64,000 bases of DNA from Streptomyces sp. WAC05374 (GTDB taxonomy: Bacteria; Actinomycetota; Actinomycetes; Streptomycetales; Streptomycetaceae), in assembly GCF_004353505.1 (NCBI RefSeq), contig NZ_SMNQ01000003.1, forward strand, positions 62,001-126,000, given 5' to 3'. Position 1 is the stretch's first letter; each line of letters starts with the position of its first letter. Positions 45,925 through 56,313 of the stretch are shown here, piece by piece. The notes below the pieces were generated by a model. That model searched no databases. It was given only the letters and a program-made list of their open reading frames with translations, and was not told where the DNA came from. Both the position numbers and the translations under genes were made by a program.

Positions 45925-46845
45925 TCAGACGAGCGAGAGGGCGATTCCGTCCAGAATGTCGTGTTCGGAGACGACCACCTCGCGCGCCCCGGTCCGCTCC
46001 ATGACGGCCAGCAGGACCAGCGCGCCGGAGACGATCACGTCCACCCGGCCCGGGTGCATCACCGGGATCGCGGACCGCTCGTCGTGCGTGGCCGCCAGGA
46101 GCCGTGCCGTGACCTCGGCGACCCGCTCGTACGGGATGCGCGAGCGGTGGATGGCCGCCGAGTCGTACTCCGCCAGCCCCAGCGCGATCGCCGCGACGGT
46201 CGTGACCGAACCGGCCAGCCCGACGAGCGTCTCCGCGTCCCGCAGCGGAACGGTCTGCTCCGCCAGGTCCAGGGCCGCCTCGACGTCCGCCCGGATCGCC
46301 GCCACCTCCGCCTCCGACGGCGGGTCGCTGCGCACATGACGCTCGGTCAGGCGTACGCAGCCGATGTCGACCGACCGGGCGGCACGCGCGTGCGTGCGGC
46401 CGACCACGAACTCGGTGGAGCCGCCGCCGATGTCGACGACCAGGTACTCCCCCGAGCCGGAGTCCGCCAGCTCCTTGGTCGCCCCGGTGAAGGAGAACTC
46501 CGCCTCCTGGTCACCGGTGACGACCTCCGGCTCCACGCCCAGGATGTCCTTGACGCCCCGGACGAAGTCGTCGCGGTTCTCGGCGTCGCGCGAGGCCGAG
46601 GTCGCCACGAAACGCAGCCTCTCGGCGCCGTACTCCTTGATGACGGCGGCGTACTCGCGGCAGGCCGCGAAGGTCCGCTCCAGCGCCTCGGGCGCGAGCC
46701 GGCCGGTCCGGTCGACGCCCTGCCCGAGCCGGACGATCGTCATCCGCCGGTCCAGGTCGGTGACTTCACCGCTCACGGGGTCGACGTCGGCGACGAGCAG
46801 GCGGATGGAGTTCGTCCCGCAGTCGATGGCGGCGACGCGGGTCAT
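45925..46845 (-). CDS. ppx: Exopolyphosphatase/guanosine pentaphosphatase (Ppx/GppA)
   Basis: A 306-residue ASKHA-fold phosphatase. AAIDCGTNSIRLLV is phosphate motif 1, VATSASRDAENRDDF follows, and VVDIGGGSTEFVVG is phosphate motif 2, then GLAGSVTTVAAI. This short form has only the core domain. It releases phosphate from polyphosphate or pppGpp. ATG 46845 overlaps the DUF501 stop (ATGA) and has GAGGAGG 7 bases upstream. Last gene of the ftsB-DUF501-ppx unit. Confidence 0.88.
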   Translation of the reverse strand: MTRVAAIDCGTNSIRLLVADVDPVSGEVTDLDRRMTIVRLGQGVDRTGRLAPEALERTFAACREYAAVIKEYGAERLRFVATSASRDAENRDDFVRGVKDILGVEPEVVTGDQEAEFSFTGATKELADSGSGEYLVVDIGGGSTEFVVGRTHARAARSVDIGCVRLTERHVRSDPPSEAEVAAIRADVEAALDLAEQTVPLRDAETLVGLAGSVTTVAAIALGLAEYDSAAIHRSRIPYERVAEVTARLLAATHDERSAIPVMHPGRVDVIVSGALVLLAVMERTGAREVVVSEHDILDGIALSLV

Positions 46846-47378
46846 GCGCCGGCCTCCTCGTCCCGGTGGGCGGTGACGCAGGGCCCCTTGGCCCACCACT
46901 CGGGCAGCATCGCGATGGCCTCGTCGCCCAGCGGGTTCACGCCCGGCCCGGCGGCCAGCGAGTGGCCGACGAGCACGTGCAGGCACTTCACCCGGTCCGG
47001 CATGCCGCCCGCGCTCGGGAAGCCCTCCAGGACCTCGATGGCGTCACGGCGCGCGATGTAGTCCTCGTGCGCCGCGCGGTAGGCGGCGGCGAGCTCCGGG
47101 TCGCTCTGGAGCCGCTCGGTCATCTCCTTCATGACGCCGTTCGCCTCCAGCGTGCCGATCGCGGAGGCCGCGCGCGGGCAGGTGAGGTAGTACGTCGTCG
47201 GGAACGGCGTGCCGTCCGGGAGCCGGGGCGCGGTCTCGACCACGTCCGGGTTGCCGCACGGGCAGCGGTGCGCGATGGCGCGCAGGCCGCGCGGCGGGCG
47301 GCCGAGCTGTTCCTCGAACGCCGCGATGTCCGCCTCGGTGGGCTCGGTGCGTTCGGTCTGCGGAGGGGGCGTTTCCAT
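46842..47378 (-). CDS. DUF501 domain protein
   Basis: A 178-residue protein with the family segments RGLRAIAHRCPCGNPDVVETAPRL, TTYYLTCPRAASAIGTLEANGVM, DYIARRDAIE and GGMPDRVKCLHVLVGHSLAAGPGVNPLGDEAI. The Cys residues in CPCG and LTCP and the His in LVGH may bind metal. Function is unknown; it sits between ftsB and ppx in actinobacteria. ATG 47378 follows GGAGGGGG. Confidence 0.85.
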   Translation of the reverse strand: METPPPQTERTEPTEADIAAFEEQLGRPPRGLRAIAHRCPCGNPDVVETAPRLPDGTPFPTTYYLTCPRAASAIGTLEANGVMKEMTERLQSDPELAAAYRAAHEDYIARRDAIEVLEGFPSAGGMPDRVKCLHVLVGHSLAAGPGVNPLGDEAIAMLPEWWAKGPCVTAHRDEEAGA

Positions 47379-47392
47379 GCCTGCCTTGGGTT

Positions 47393-47863
47393 CTACTTGC
47401 GGTCGGTGCGGTCGGCGGTGTCCACGCCGTCCCAGAGGTTGGAGTACCAGGGGCGGTCGGCCGCGCCCTGGTCGGTGCGGCGCTGGCGCACCGCGTCGGG
47501 GTCGATGACCGTGTAGCCGGTCTCCCCGGGGAGTACATAGTGCAGGTGCTCGCGGGCGAGGCGCCTGATGTACGCGTCGTCCTGGAGCCGTGCCTTCTCG
47601 TCGCGCAGCCGTTCGACGCGCTCGCCCGCCTCGGCGGCCAGCCGCTCCTGTTCGGCGATCTCGGCGCGCTGGGACACCCATTGGCGCATCGGGTAGGCCA
47701 GGGCGACCACCATGGAGCAGACGACCAGGGCCAGGAAGGCCGCGCGTCCGGTCAGCCGGGAGCGGCGGGCCTGCCGGCGGGTCTGGGAGCGGTAGACGCG
47801 GGCGGCGGTCTGCTCGCCGAGCAGCCGCAGCCTGGTCGCGGTGGAGAACCGGTCCCGGGCCAT
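47393..47863 (-). CDS. ftsB: Septum formation initiator (FtsB/DivIC)
   Basis: A 156-residue bitopic protein: basic cytosolic N-terminus (1-38), one membrane helix (about 41-60, FLALVVCSMVVALAYPM), then a coiled coil (ERLAAEAGERVERLRDEKARLQDD) and the conserved IRRLAREHLHYVLPGETGY. It joins FtsL and FtsQ in the divisome. It follows enolase, as usual in actinobacteria, and starts the unit with DUF501 and ppx. The eno terminator-like structure at 47897-47941 separates it from eno. Confidence 0.9.
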   Translation of the reverse strand: MARDRFSTATRLRLLGEQTAARVYRSQTRRQARRSRLTGRAAFLALVVCSMVVALAYPMRQWVSQRAEIAEQERLAAEAGERVERLRDEKARLQDDAYIRRLAREHLHYVLPGETGYTVIDPDAVRQRRTDQGAADRPWYSNLWDGVDTADRTDRK

Positions 47864-47896
47864 GTGCTGTACCCGCCTCCCCTTGCCCGTTACGTA

Positions 47897-47941
47897 CGTA
47901 CGTCCCCGGACACGGTACGGGACCGTGGCCGGGGACGTACG
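47897..47941. terminator. Large hairpin between eno and ftsB
   Basis: A perfect 13-bp stem (47897-47909 with 47929-47941) enclosing a 6-bp stem (CACGGT 47911-47916, ACCGTG 47922-47927). The arm also carries an ACGT tetranucleotide repeat. Confidence 0.75.
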
Positions 47942-47958
47942 GAGGCTGCTACGGAAGA

Positions 47959-50188
<2,230 letters not shown>

Positions 50189-50199
50189 GGGGACATCTC

Positions 50200-50410
50200 C
50201 TCACCGACGCCTGCGAGGTGAGCTGTCGGGTTCGGACGTGAGCTGCCCGGCCGCGCGGCACCGTGCGGTGCGCGCGGCTTCACCCCAAGCCGGTCCGCGC
50301 CATGTCTCCATGGCCGGGCCCGGCACTTACCTTGGGTCCCCCGCTCCTGCCTTCGGCGCGTGAAGCGACGACTGTTCCCGTCGACCGGCGGCAGGATTCG
50401 GCGTTCCGGT
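50200..50410 (-). promoter_or_regulatory. c-di-AMP (ydaO/yuaA) riboswitch before rpfA
   Basis: The minus strand has the ydaO signature blocks in order: GGAGCGGGGGACCCAA (about 50348-50333), TTGGGGTGAA (50288-50279), and TCCGAACCCGACAGCTCACC (50236-50217) just before the gene. The last CTCACC (50222-50217) can pair with GGTGAG (50205-50200), which is part of the rpfA Shine-Dalgarno, a likely expression platform. A riboswitch of this class upstream of rpfA is known in S. coelicolor. Aptamer borders are approximate. Confidence 0.88.
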
Positions 50411-50487
50411 CGTAGGGGCCCGCGGTGGCGAGCGGTCACGACCGTAGACAGAGACGTCTCCGAAGTTCAAAGACGGACATTGGGTCC

Positions 50488-50543
50488 AATCCGCCCCTAT
50501 CGCCCCGCCCTTGACGGGCGTTTACGCAGGTGAAGGGCGGATT
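50488..50543. other. Inverted repeat in the rpfA-rpf spacer
   Basis: AATCCGCCC (50488-50496) and GGGCGGATT (50535-50543) with a smaller CGCCC/GGGCG hairpin between. It lies upstream of the riboswitch, near where the rpfA promoter should be. Nothing else is clear in 50411-50589. Confidence 0.45.
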
Positions 50544-50589
50544 GTGCGGTTCGGACGACCCTGCCCCGTCCATGAGGCCGAAGAGATTC

Positions 50590-50616
50590 ATGTCTCACTT
50601 ACACAGAAGTGGACAT
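50590..50616 (-). terminator. Hairpin after the second rpf gene
   Basis: ATGTC-T-CACTT (50590-50600) pairs with AAGTGGACAT (50607-50616), one bulged base, immediately after the stop. Confidence 0.6.
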
Positions 50617-50621
50617 ACGTC

Positions 50622-51596
50622 TCATTCCTTCCGCTGATCCGCCGTCAGTTCAAGGCTCTGACCGGGACGGATGAGGTCCGGGTCGGCCCCCACGGTGTCC
50701 TGGTTGGCCTCGTAGAGCGCGGGCCAGCCGCCGGGGACCTCCTGCTGCTCGGCGATGACCGAGAGGTTGTCGCCCGGCTGGACCGTGTACGCGCCGGGGC
50801 TGACGCTGCCCGGGTCACGTGTCGCCCCGTCACCGCGCGAGGGATGTGCGCCCTTTTCGCGGTCTGTGCCCGTATTGCCCGCCTCTGCCGGGTCCGTGGG
50901 CTCGAGGGTGCCTTCGCCCTGCGGGGCGCCGGGGACGGCCGGTGCCGTGGGGTCGGCGGGGGCGGCCGGAGCGGTCGGGTCCGCGGGGGCGACCGGTTCC
51001 GTCACCGGCGCCTCCTCCTTGGCGGGCTCGCCCCGGTGCTTGCCGGTGCCGGGCGCGGGCGTCTGCGGCGCACCGGGCGCCTCCGGCGCGGGCTCGGTGG
51101 GGAGCAGCGGGTCGGCCGGCCGGGAGGCCTCGGGCGCGTCCGGGTCCTCGAGCGTCTCGGCCGGGTCCGTCGTCCCGGGCGCGGCCGGGGCCGTGGCGGT
51201 GGGGTCGGCGTCCGGAGCGGTGGTGCCGCCGAGGCCCGCGATGGGGGCGCAGGTCTCCCAGGACTTCACGCCCGTGGCGGCGTAGACCTTCTCGGCGACG
51301 GCTATCTGCTCGGCGCGGCTGGCGAGGTCGGGGCGCGCGGCGTGGGCCAGGCCCCCGTACGACTCCCAGGTCTCCTGCGACATCTGGAGACCGCCGTAGA
51401 AGCCGTTGCCGAGGTCGGCGCTCCACAGGCCGCCGGACTCGCATTCGGCCACGCGGTCCCACGTGGCGGCGTCGGCCGCCGACGCGGAGCCCGCGCCGAG
51501 CAGCGGGAGCGCGATGGCGGATCCGGTCACCCCTGCCGCGACAACGATGGCGGGGGCTTGACGGGGTCGTCGGTGCCGGCCGTTCCCGGAGCGCAT
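50622..51596 (-). CDS. Second resuscitation-promoting factor (Rpf-linker-LysM)
   Basis: A 324-residue secreted protein: signal peptide 1-40, Rpf domain (TWDRVAECESGGLWSADLGNGFYGGLQMSQETW, catalytic Glu53), a long Pro/Ala/Asp/Thr-rich linker (about 120-265) likely to span cell wall, and a C-terminal LysM (YTVQPGDNLSVIAEQQ..DPDLIRPGQSLEL). Same muralytic activity as RpfA but a much longer reach. It probably corresponds to RpfC of S. coelicolor by position. It lacks the riboswitch. ATG 51596 was chosen as start of the signal peptide; the Shine-Dalgarno is weak. Confidence 0.88.
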   Translation of the reverse strand: MRSGNGRHRRPRQAPAIVVAAGVTGSAIALPLLGAGSASAADAATWDRVAECESGGLWSADLGNGFYGGLQMSQETWESYGGLAHAARPDLASRAEQIAVAEKVYAATGVKSWETCAPIAGLGGTTAPDADPTATAPAAPGTTDPAETLEDPDAPEASRPADPLLPTEPAPEAPGAPQTPAPGTGKHRGEPAKEEAPVTEPVAPADPTAPAAPADPTAPAVPGAPQGEGTLEPTDPAEAGNTGTDREKGAHPSRGDGATRDPGSVSPGAYTVQPGDNLSVIAEQQEVPGGWPALYEANQDTVGADPDLIRPGQSLELTADQRKE

Positions 51597-51710
51597 GCGG
51601 TGCTGCCTTTCGCGTGACTGCTGAGGTGACGGTGAACGTAGCGGCATCCGAACGTCAGTCACAAGTCGATGCACCGGAGATTACGCGAAGATCACAGAAG
51701 TGACGGACCG

Positions 51711-52964
51711 TCAGTCAGCGGTGCTCGCAAAAGGGGTGAACTCGACCGGGAGCGTACGCAGTCCCCGCATAATGAGCCCGCCACGCCAGCGCAAATCCGC
51801 CGGATCCACCGCAAGCCTCAGGTCGGGCAGCCGGGTCAGCAGGGTCGCCAGCGCGGTCTGCCCCTCCAGCCGGGCGAGCGGCGCGCCCAGGCAGTAGTGG
51901 ATGCCGTGCCCGTACCCCAGGTGCTGGTTGTCCCGCCGCGCCAGGTCGAGCGTGTCCGGCTCGTCGAACCGCCCGGGGTCGCGGTCGGCGGCGGCGAGGA
52001 CGACGAGGACGGGGTCGCCGGCCGCGATCCGCTCGCCGCCGAGGGTGAGCGGCTCGGTCGCGAACCGCCACGTCGCCAGCTCCACCGGCCCGTCGTAGCG
52101 CAGGAGTTCCTCGACCCCGGTCTCCAGCAGCCCGCGCTCGCCGGCGGCGAGGGAGGCCTGGAGGCGTTCACGCTGGCCGGGGTTGCGCAGCAGTGCGTAG
52201 ACGCCGTTGCCGATGAGGTTGACCGTCGTCTCGAAGCCCGCGAAGAGGAGGATGAACGCCATCGCGGCGGCCTCGTTCTCGGTGAGGTGCTCGCCGTGGT
52301 CGGAGGCCTTGATGAGCCCCGAGATCAGATCGTCGCCGGGCGCCTCCCGCTTGCGGTGGATCAGCTCCGCGAGGTACCCGCGCATCTTCTTCACCGACCG
52401 GGCCACCCCGCCGCGCGGCCCCCCGCCGTGGCGGATCATCATCCCGGCCCAGTCGCGGAAGTCGTCCTGGTCCTCGCGCGGCACGCCCAGCATGTCGCAA
52501 ATGGCATAAATGGGCAGCGGGAAGGCGAACTCGTGGATGAGGTCGGCGCTCCCCTTTGTAGCGAAGTTGTCGATGAGGCGGTCCGTGAGCTCCTGCACAC
52601 GCGGCGCGAACTCGGCCACGCGGCGGGGCGTGAACGCCTTCGACACCAGCCGGCGCAGCCGGGTGTGGTCCGGCGGGTCGATGTTGAGCAGGTGCGTCAT
52701 CAACTCGGCCTTGCGCTCGCCCGGAATGCCGGTCTTGCCCTTGGCGTGCGCGGGCTCGTCATGATGGGCGGGGTTCTTGCTCAGCCGCTGGTCGGCCAGC
52801 GCCTGCCGGGCGTCCCCGTACCGCGTCACCAGCCATGCCTCGACCCCGCTGGGCAGCGTGGTCCGGTGCACGGGCGCGTGCTCGCGGAGCCAGGCGTAGG
52901 CGGGGTACGGGTCGGTGGCGAACTCCCAGGTGAAGAGTTCGGGCGCGGCGTTCGGGTCGTTCAC
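51711..52964 (-). CDS. Cytochrome P450
   Basis: A 417-residue class I bacterial P450. Landmarks are LNIDPPDHTRLRRLVSKAFTPR (C-helix region), the I-helix oxygen motif ILLFAGFETTVN, ExxR in EELLRYDG, WRFATEPLTLGG, and heme-binding FGxGxHxC-like LGYGHGIHYCLGAPLARLE. Substrate unknown; the first residue of the usual heme motif is Leu rather than Phe. GTG 52964 lies 10 bases after the mazG stop, so the two are probably co-transcribed. Confidence 0.9.
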   Translation of the reverse strand: MNDPNAAPELFTWEFATDPYPAYAWLREHAPVHRTTLPSGVEAWLVTRYGDARQALADQRLSKNPAHHDEPAHAKGKTGIPGERKAELMTHLLNIDPPDHTRLRRLVSKAFTPRRVAEFAPRVQELTDRLIDNFATKGSADLIHEFAFPLPIYAICDMLGVPREDQDDFRDWAGMMIRHGGGPRGGVARSVKKMRGYLAELIHRKREAPGDDLISGLIKASDHGEHLTENEAAAMAFILLFAGFETTVNLIGNGVYALLRNPGQRERLQASLAAGERGLLETGVEELLRYDGPVELATWRFATEPLTLGGERIAAGDPVLVVLAAADRDPGRFDEPDTLDLARRDNQHLGYGHGIHYCLGAPLARLEGQTALATLLTRLPDLRLAVDPADLRWRGGLIMRGLRTLPVEFTPFASTAD

Positions 52965-52974
52965 GCCCCCGACG

Positions 52975-54045
52975 TTAACCCGTCGCCCCCCGGCCCTCCG
53001 CCGCCCGGATCGCGTCGCGGTAGGCACGGCCGGCCGCCCGCAGGGCGGCCTCCGGGTCCACGCCCGCCGCCTCCGCCCGTACCGCCAGGGCCAGCAGCTC
53101 GTAGCCGATGCCGTCCCCGGACGGCGGGGTGACGTCCAGCCCCGCGGTGCGCACCCGGCTCGCCAGCTTCGCGGCCAGGGCCAGGCCGGGCTGGCCGAGC
53201 GGGACGCCGTCGGTCACGGACGCGCGCCGCTTCTCGACGGCCTTGGTCCGCAGCCAGTGCTCCTTGACCTCCTCCGGCGTCTCGGCGCGCTCGTCGCCGA
53301 AGACGTGGGGGTGGCGGTGGATGAGCTTCTCCACGATCGTGCCCGCCACGTCGTCGACGGAGAACGGCTCCTCCTCGTGCTCCTCGGCGATCCGGGCGTG
53401 GAAGACCACCTGGAGCAGGACGTCCCCGAGTTCCTCGCGCAGCTCGTCGCGGTCGCCGTCCTCGATGGCCTCGACCAGCTCGTACGCCTCCTCGATGCCG
53501 TACTTGGCCAGGCCCTGGTGCGTCTGCCGCGACGACCAGGGGCATTCGCGGCGGATGCGGTCCATGACCTCGACGAGGTCCAGCAGCCGGGCGCCCGGCA
53601 GGTCGTACGAACCGGGCAGCAGCTCCAGGTCCGGCATCGCCACCCGGCCGGAGCCCGCCATCCGGGCCAGCCCGTCCGTCAGGGCGCGGTCGCCCTCGCC
53701 GGTCGCGAGGACCACCACCGTGCGGCCGGGCGCGCAGGCGGCGACCAGTTCCTCGGCGGCCGGCGCGGCGATCTCCACCGTGACGCCCGCCTCGCGCAGG
53801 TACGGGAGCTGGGGGTGCCCGGCGTCGGCGCACAGCACCCGGTCCGCGGCGTGCAGCGTCCGCCACGCGGGCCAGGACAGCAGCCCGGGCGCGACGCGGT
53901 GGCTGGCGGTGAGCAGGACGACACGGCCGGGGGCGGCGGGCGTGCCGTCGTGCGCGGCCCCGGCGTGCGGGGTGCCGGAGCGGGGGGTGTCGGCGCGGGG
54001 GGTGTCGGCGCGAGGGGTGTCGGCGTCTGGCGTGTCGGCGTTCAC
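52975..54045 (-). CDS. mazG: Nucleoside triphosphate pyrophosphohydrolase MazG
   Basis: A 356-residue protein. Residues 40-150 form a tetrapyrrole methylase-like N-terminal domain (VVLLTASHRVAPGLL, VVVLATGEGDRAL) that lacks obvious catalytic signs; about 160-290 is MazG proper with CPWSSRQTHQGLAKYGIEEAYELVEAIEDGD and EELGDVLLQVVFHARI giving the four-helix metal site. It removes non-canonical NTPs. The first 25 residues are a fourfold ADTPR-type repeat. GTG 54045 has TAGGTT 6 bases upstream, so a leaderless mRNA is possible. Confidence 0.88.
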   Translation of the reverse strand: MNADTPDADTPRADTPRADTPRSGTPHAGAAHDGTPAAPGRVVLLTASHRVAPGLLSWPAWRTLHAADRVLCADAGHPQLPYLREAGVTVEIAAPAAEELVAACAPGRTVVVLATGEGDRALTDGLARMAGSGRVAMPDLELLPGSYDLPGARLLDLVEVMDRIRRECPWSSRQTHQGLAKYGIEEAYELVEAIEDGDRDELREELGDVLLQVVFHARIAEEHEEEPFSVDDVAGTIVEKLIHRHPHVFGDERAETPEEVKEHWLRTKAVEKRRASVTDGVPLGQPGLALAAKLASRVRTAGLDVTPPSGDGIGYELLALAVRAEAAGVDPEAALRAAGRAYRDAIRAAEGRGATG

Positions 54046-54054
54046 CCCTCGAAC

Positions 54055-54699
54055 CTACATCTGCTGCTGCCCGCCGAGCTGCCGCAGCCAGGGTGCCCGG
54101 TACTCACCGAGCTGGATCTTGTCGTTGTCCCAGGTGCCGTACCGGGGGTTCACGTCGATGTCGAGCCCCTTGGAGGCGGTGGCGAACACCTCGGTGAGCT
54201 TCTGCTGCCCCTCCGGGGTGTTCCCGGCGCCCAGCTTCGCGGCGATCTTGTTCATCAGGACGTTGCGCCGCACGACGTCGTCGATCTCGTCGGGGGCCAC
54301 GCCCTGCTGCTGGAGCAGCATCGCGGCGAGCTGCTCCTCGCCGCCGCTCTGCGCCGCGGCGGCCCGCCGGGTCTCCTGGACCTCCTTGCGGCTGGCGGTG
54401 ATGCCATGGTCGGCGGCGACCTTCTCCACCACCCGGTCGAAGATCATCCCGTTGAGCTTCTCGCGGTTGAGGTCACCGGTGGCCTCGATGAGCTGCTTCG
54501 CCTGCGGGGACGCCTGCTGGGCGGTGCGTACGTCCCTGACCTGGGCCTGGAGCGCGGCCACCTCGATCCGGTCCCCGTCGACGACGGCCGCCGCGCCGGG
54601 GTGGGCGTCGCTCCCGCAGGCGGTCAGGAGCGGGGCCGCGGCGAGGAGCGCGGCGGAGACGGAGAGCACGGTGCGACGGCGGCGATGCAGGCGGTGCAA
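54055..54699 (-). CDS. SurA N-terminal domain lipoprotein
   Basis: A 214-residue lipoprotein. Basic start, hydrophobic core and lipobox LLTACGS (Cys28). The mature part has the SurA-like chaperone helices (AVVDGDRIEVAALQAQVRDV, NREKLNGMIFDRVVEKVAADHGI) but no parvulin PPIase domain. It probably helps fold or holds secreted proteins at the outer face of the membrane. TTG 54699 is the start, with AGGAGG 5 bases upstream. It stands before mazG with a 9-base gap. Confidence 0.85.
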   Translation of the reverse strand: MHRLHRRRRTVLSVSAALLAAAPLLTACGSDAHPGAAAVVDGDRIEVAALQAQVRDVRTAQQASPQAKQLIEATGDLNREKLNGMIFDRVVEKVAADHGITASRKEVQETRRAAAAQSGGEEQLAAMLLQQQGVAPDEIDDVVRRNVLMNKIAAKLGAGNTPEGQQKLTEVFATASKGLDIDVNPRYGTWDNDKIQLGEYRAPWLRQLGGQQQM

Positions 54700-54781
54700 A
54701 GGAGCCTCCTGGCGTGGGTCGTGCGTCAGTGGGAACGACCTTGCGGTGATCGATGGTAGGCAGTCGCAGTGGCGCAGGCCA

Positions 54782-55219
54782 CTACTTCGAGGCCACTGCT
54801 TGCGCGGCTTCGGCCGCTTCGGTCAACGAGTCACGCGCCCGGGCGGTCTCGGGGCGCAGCATGATCGTCCGGGAGACGACGAAGGTGACCGGGATGGCCG
54901 CGGCCGCGGCGACCAGCGGCGCGTACCGGCTGGAGAAGCCCGCCAGGTCCACCAGCAGCCACACACCGCACGTCGTGATCACGAAGTTCGCGGCGTTGGT
55001 CAGCGGGAAGAGCAGGAACTTCCGCCACGTGGGACGGGTCCGGTAGGTGATGTGGCAGTTCAGGAAGAACGACCCGGTCATGGAGAGGAGGAAGGCGACG
55101 ACGTGGGCGGCCACATAGGGCAGGCCCAGGGCCAGGAACAGCAGGTAGAAGGCGTAGTAGGTGGCGGTGTTCACCACGCCCACCAGCGCGAACCTGACGA
55201 GCTGACCACGGACGGTCAT
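54782..55219 (-). CDS. GtrA family membrane protein
   Basis: A 145-residue protein with four membrane helices (about 8-28, 35-57, 75-90, 98-118) in the GtrA arrangement, opening LVRFALVGVVNTATYYAFYLLF. GtrA proteins are thought to flip polyprenyl-phosphate sugars made by the neighbouring GT2 enzyme. Its ATG overlaps the GT2 stop by 4 bases, so the pair works together. Confidence 0.88.
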   Translation of the reverse strand: MTVRGQLVRFALVGVVNTATYYAFYLLFLALGLPYVAAHVVAFLLSMTGSFFLNCHITYRTRPTWRKFLLFPLTNAANFVITTCGVWLLVDLAGFSSRYAPLVAAAAAIPVTFVVSRTIMLRPETARARDSLTEAAEAAQAVASK

Positions 55220-56187
55220 CGGCGTACGAGCTCCCCACGGGACGGTCGGTGCGGTACGGGGGTGTTGGTCGCCTTCACCAGGAAGTGCGGGCGCCGCTTC
55301 ACCTCGTAATAGATACGGCCCACATACTCCCCGACCAGTCCCAGCATCACCATCTGGACCCCGGCGAGTGCCGTGACCGTCACGAGCAGGGTGACATAAC
55401 CGGGGGTGTCGACACCGTTCACCAGGGCGACACCGACGATCCAGGCGGCATAAGCACCGGCGAGGGAAACCAGCAGCAGACCGAGATAGAGCGCGGCCCT
55501 GAGCGGTTTGTCATTGAAGGAGATCAGCCCGTCCAGGCCGTAGTTGAGCAGCTTGCCGAAGGTCCATTTCGACCGGCCCTGCCCACGCCGCGCGTTTTCG
55601 TACTCGAAGGTCGTGGTGCGGAATCCGACCCAGGCGAAGAGGCCCTTGGAGAAACGGTTGTACTCGGTGAGTTCCAGGACCGCGTCGACGGTCCGGCGCG
55701 ACAGCAGCCGGAAGTCGCCGACACCGTCGACGAGCTCGACGTCGACGAACCGGTTGATCAGCCGGTAATAGGCGCGGGCGGCCACGGTACGGGTGACCCG
55801 GTCGCCCGTGCGCGTGCGCCGGGCCACGACCTGGTCGAAGCCCTCGTCGTACAGCCGCAGCATGCGGCCCACCAGCTCCGGCGGGTGCTGGAGGTCGGCG
55901 TCCATGATCACGACGGCGTCCCCGCCGGCGTGCTGGAGGCCGGCCAGCATCGCCGCCTCCTTGCCGAAATTGCGACTGAAGGAGACGTAACGGGTACGGG
56001 GGTCCGCCGCCGCGATCCCCTCGAGGAGGCTGAGCGTACGGTCATGGCTTCCGTCGTCCACGTAGACCAGCTCGAATTCCGCGGAGAATTCCACCGCGAG
56101 GGATTCCAGCTCCGTGGCCACGTGATCGTGGAAGCGGCCGATGATCTCCTCTTCGTTGAAACACGGCACGACTATTGAGATCAGCAC
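55216..56187 (-). CDS. Polyprenyl-phosphate glycosyltransferase (GT2, DPM1/GtrB-like)
   Basis: A 323-residue enzyme. The GT-A domain has SIVVPCFNEEE, LVYVDDGSHDRT, SRNFGKEAAMLAGLQHA and VIMDADLQHPPEL (metal-binding DAD), then GDFRLLSRR and the FSKGLFAWVGF segment. Two C-terminal membrane helices (about 230-290) put it in the GtrB group. It loads a sugar on undecaprenyl phosphate for the adjoining GtrA. GTG 56187 begins the first strand; no Shine-Dalgarno is obvious. Confidence 0.9.
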   Translation of the reverse strand: MLISIVVPCFNEEEIIGRFHDHVATELESLAVEFSAEFELVYVDDGSHDRTLSLLEGIAAADPRTRYVSFSRNFGKEAAMLAGLQHAGGDAVVIMDADLQHPPELVGRMLRLYDEGFDQVVARRTRTGDRVTRTVAARAYYRLINRFVDVELVDGVGDFRLLSRRTVDAVLELTEYNRFSKGLFAWVGFRTTTFEYENARRGQGRSKWTFGKLLNYGLDGLISFNDKPLRAALYLGLLLVSLAGAYAAWIVGVALVNGVDTPGYVTLLVTVTALAGVQMVMLGLVGEYVGRIYYEVKRRPHFLVKATNTPVPHRPSRGELVRR

Positions 56188-56313
56188 GGAAGAACGACAA
56201 CCGATGCGCGTGTCGGCGGCGGTCGCTCCACATGGCGGGCAGACGACCATTGCGTGAACTGGTCCAGGGGGCCGCTGATTTCACGGCCGGGCGCTGGCAT
56301 ATTCGGCCGCACC

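Noticed and set aside
43846..47061. Plus-strand frame of about 1070 codons across ndh and ppx
   Set aside because: It crosses an intergenic region and two well-supported minus-strand genes, and has no domain signal.
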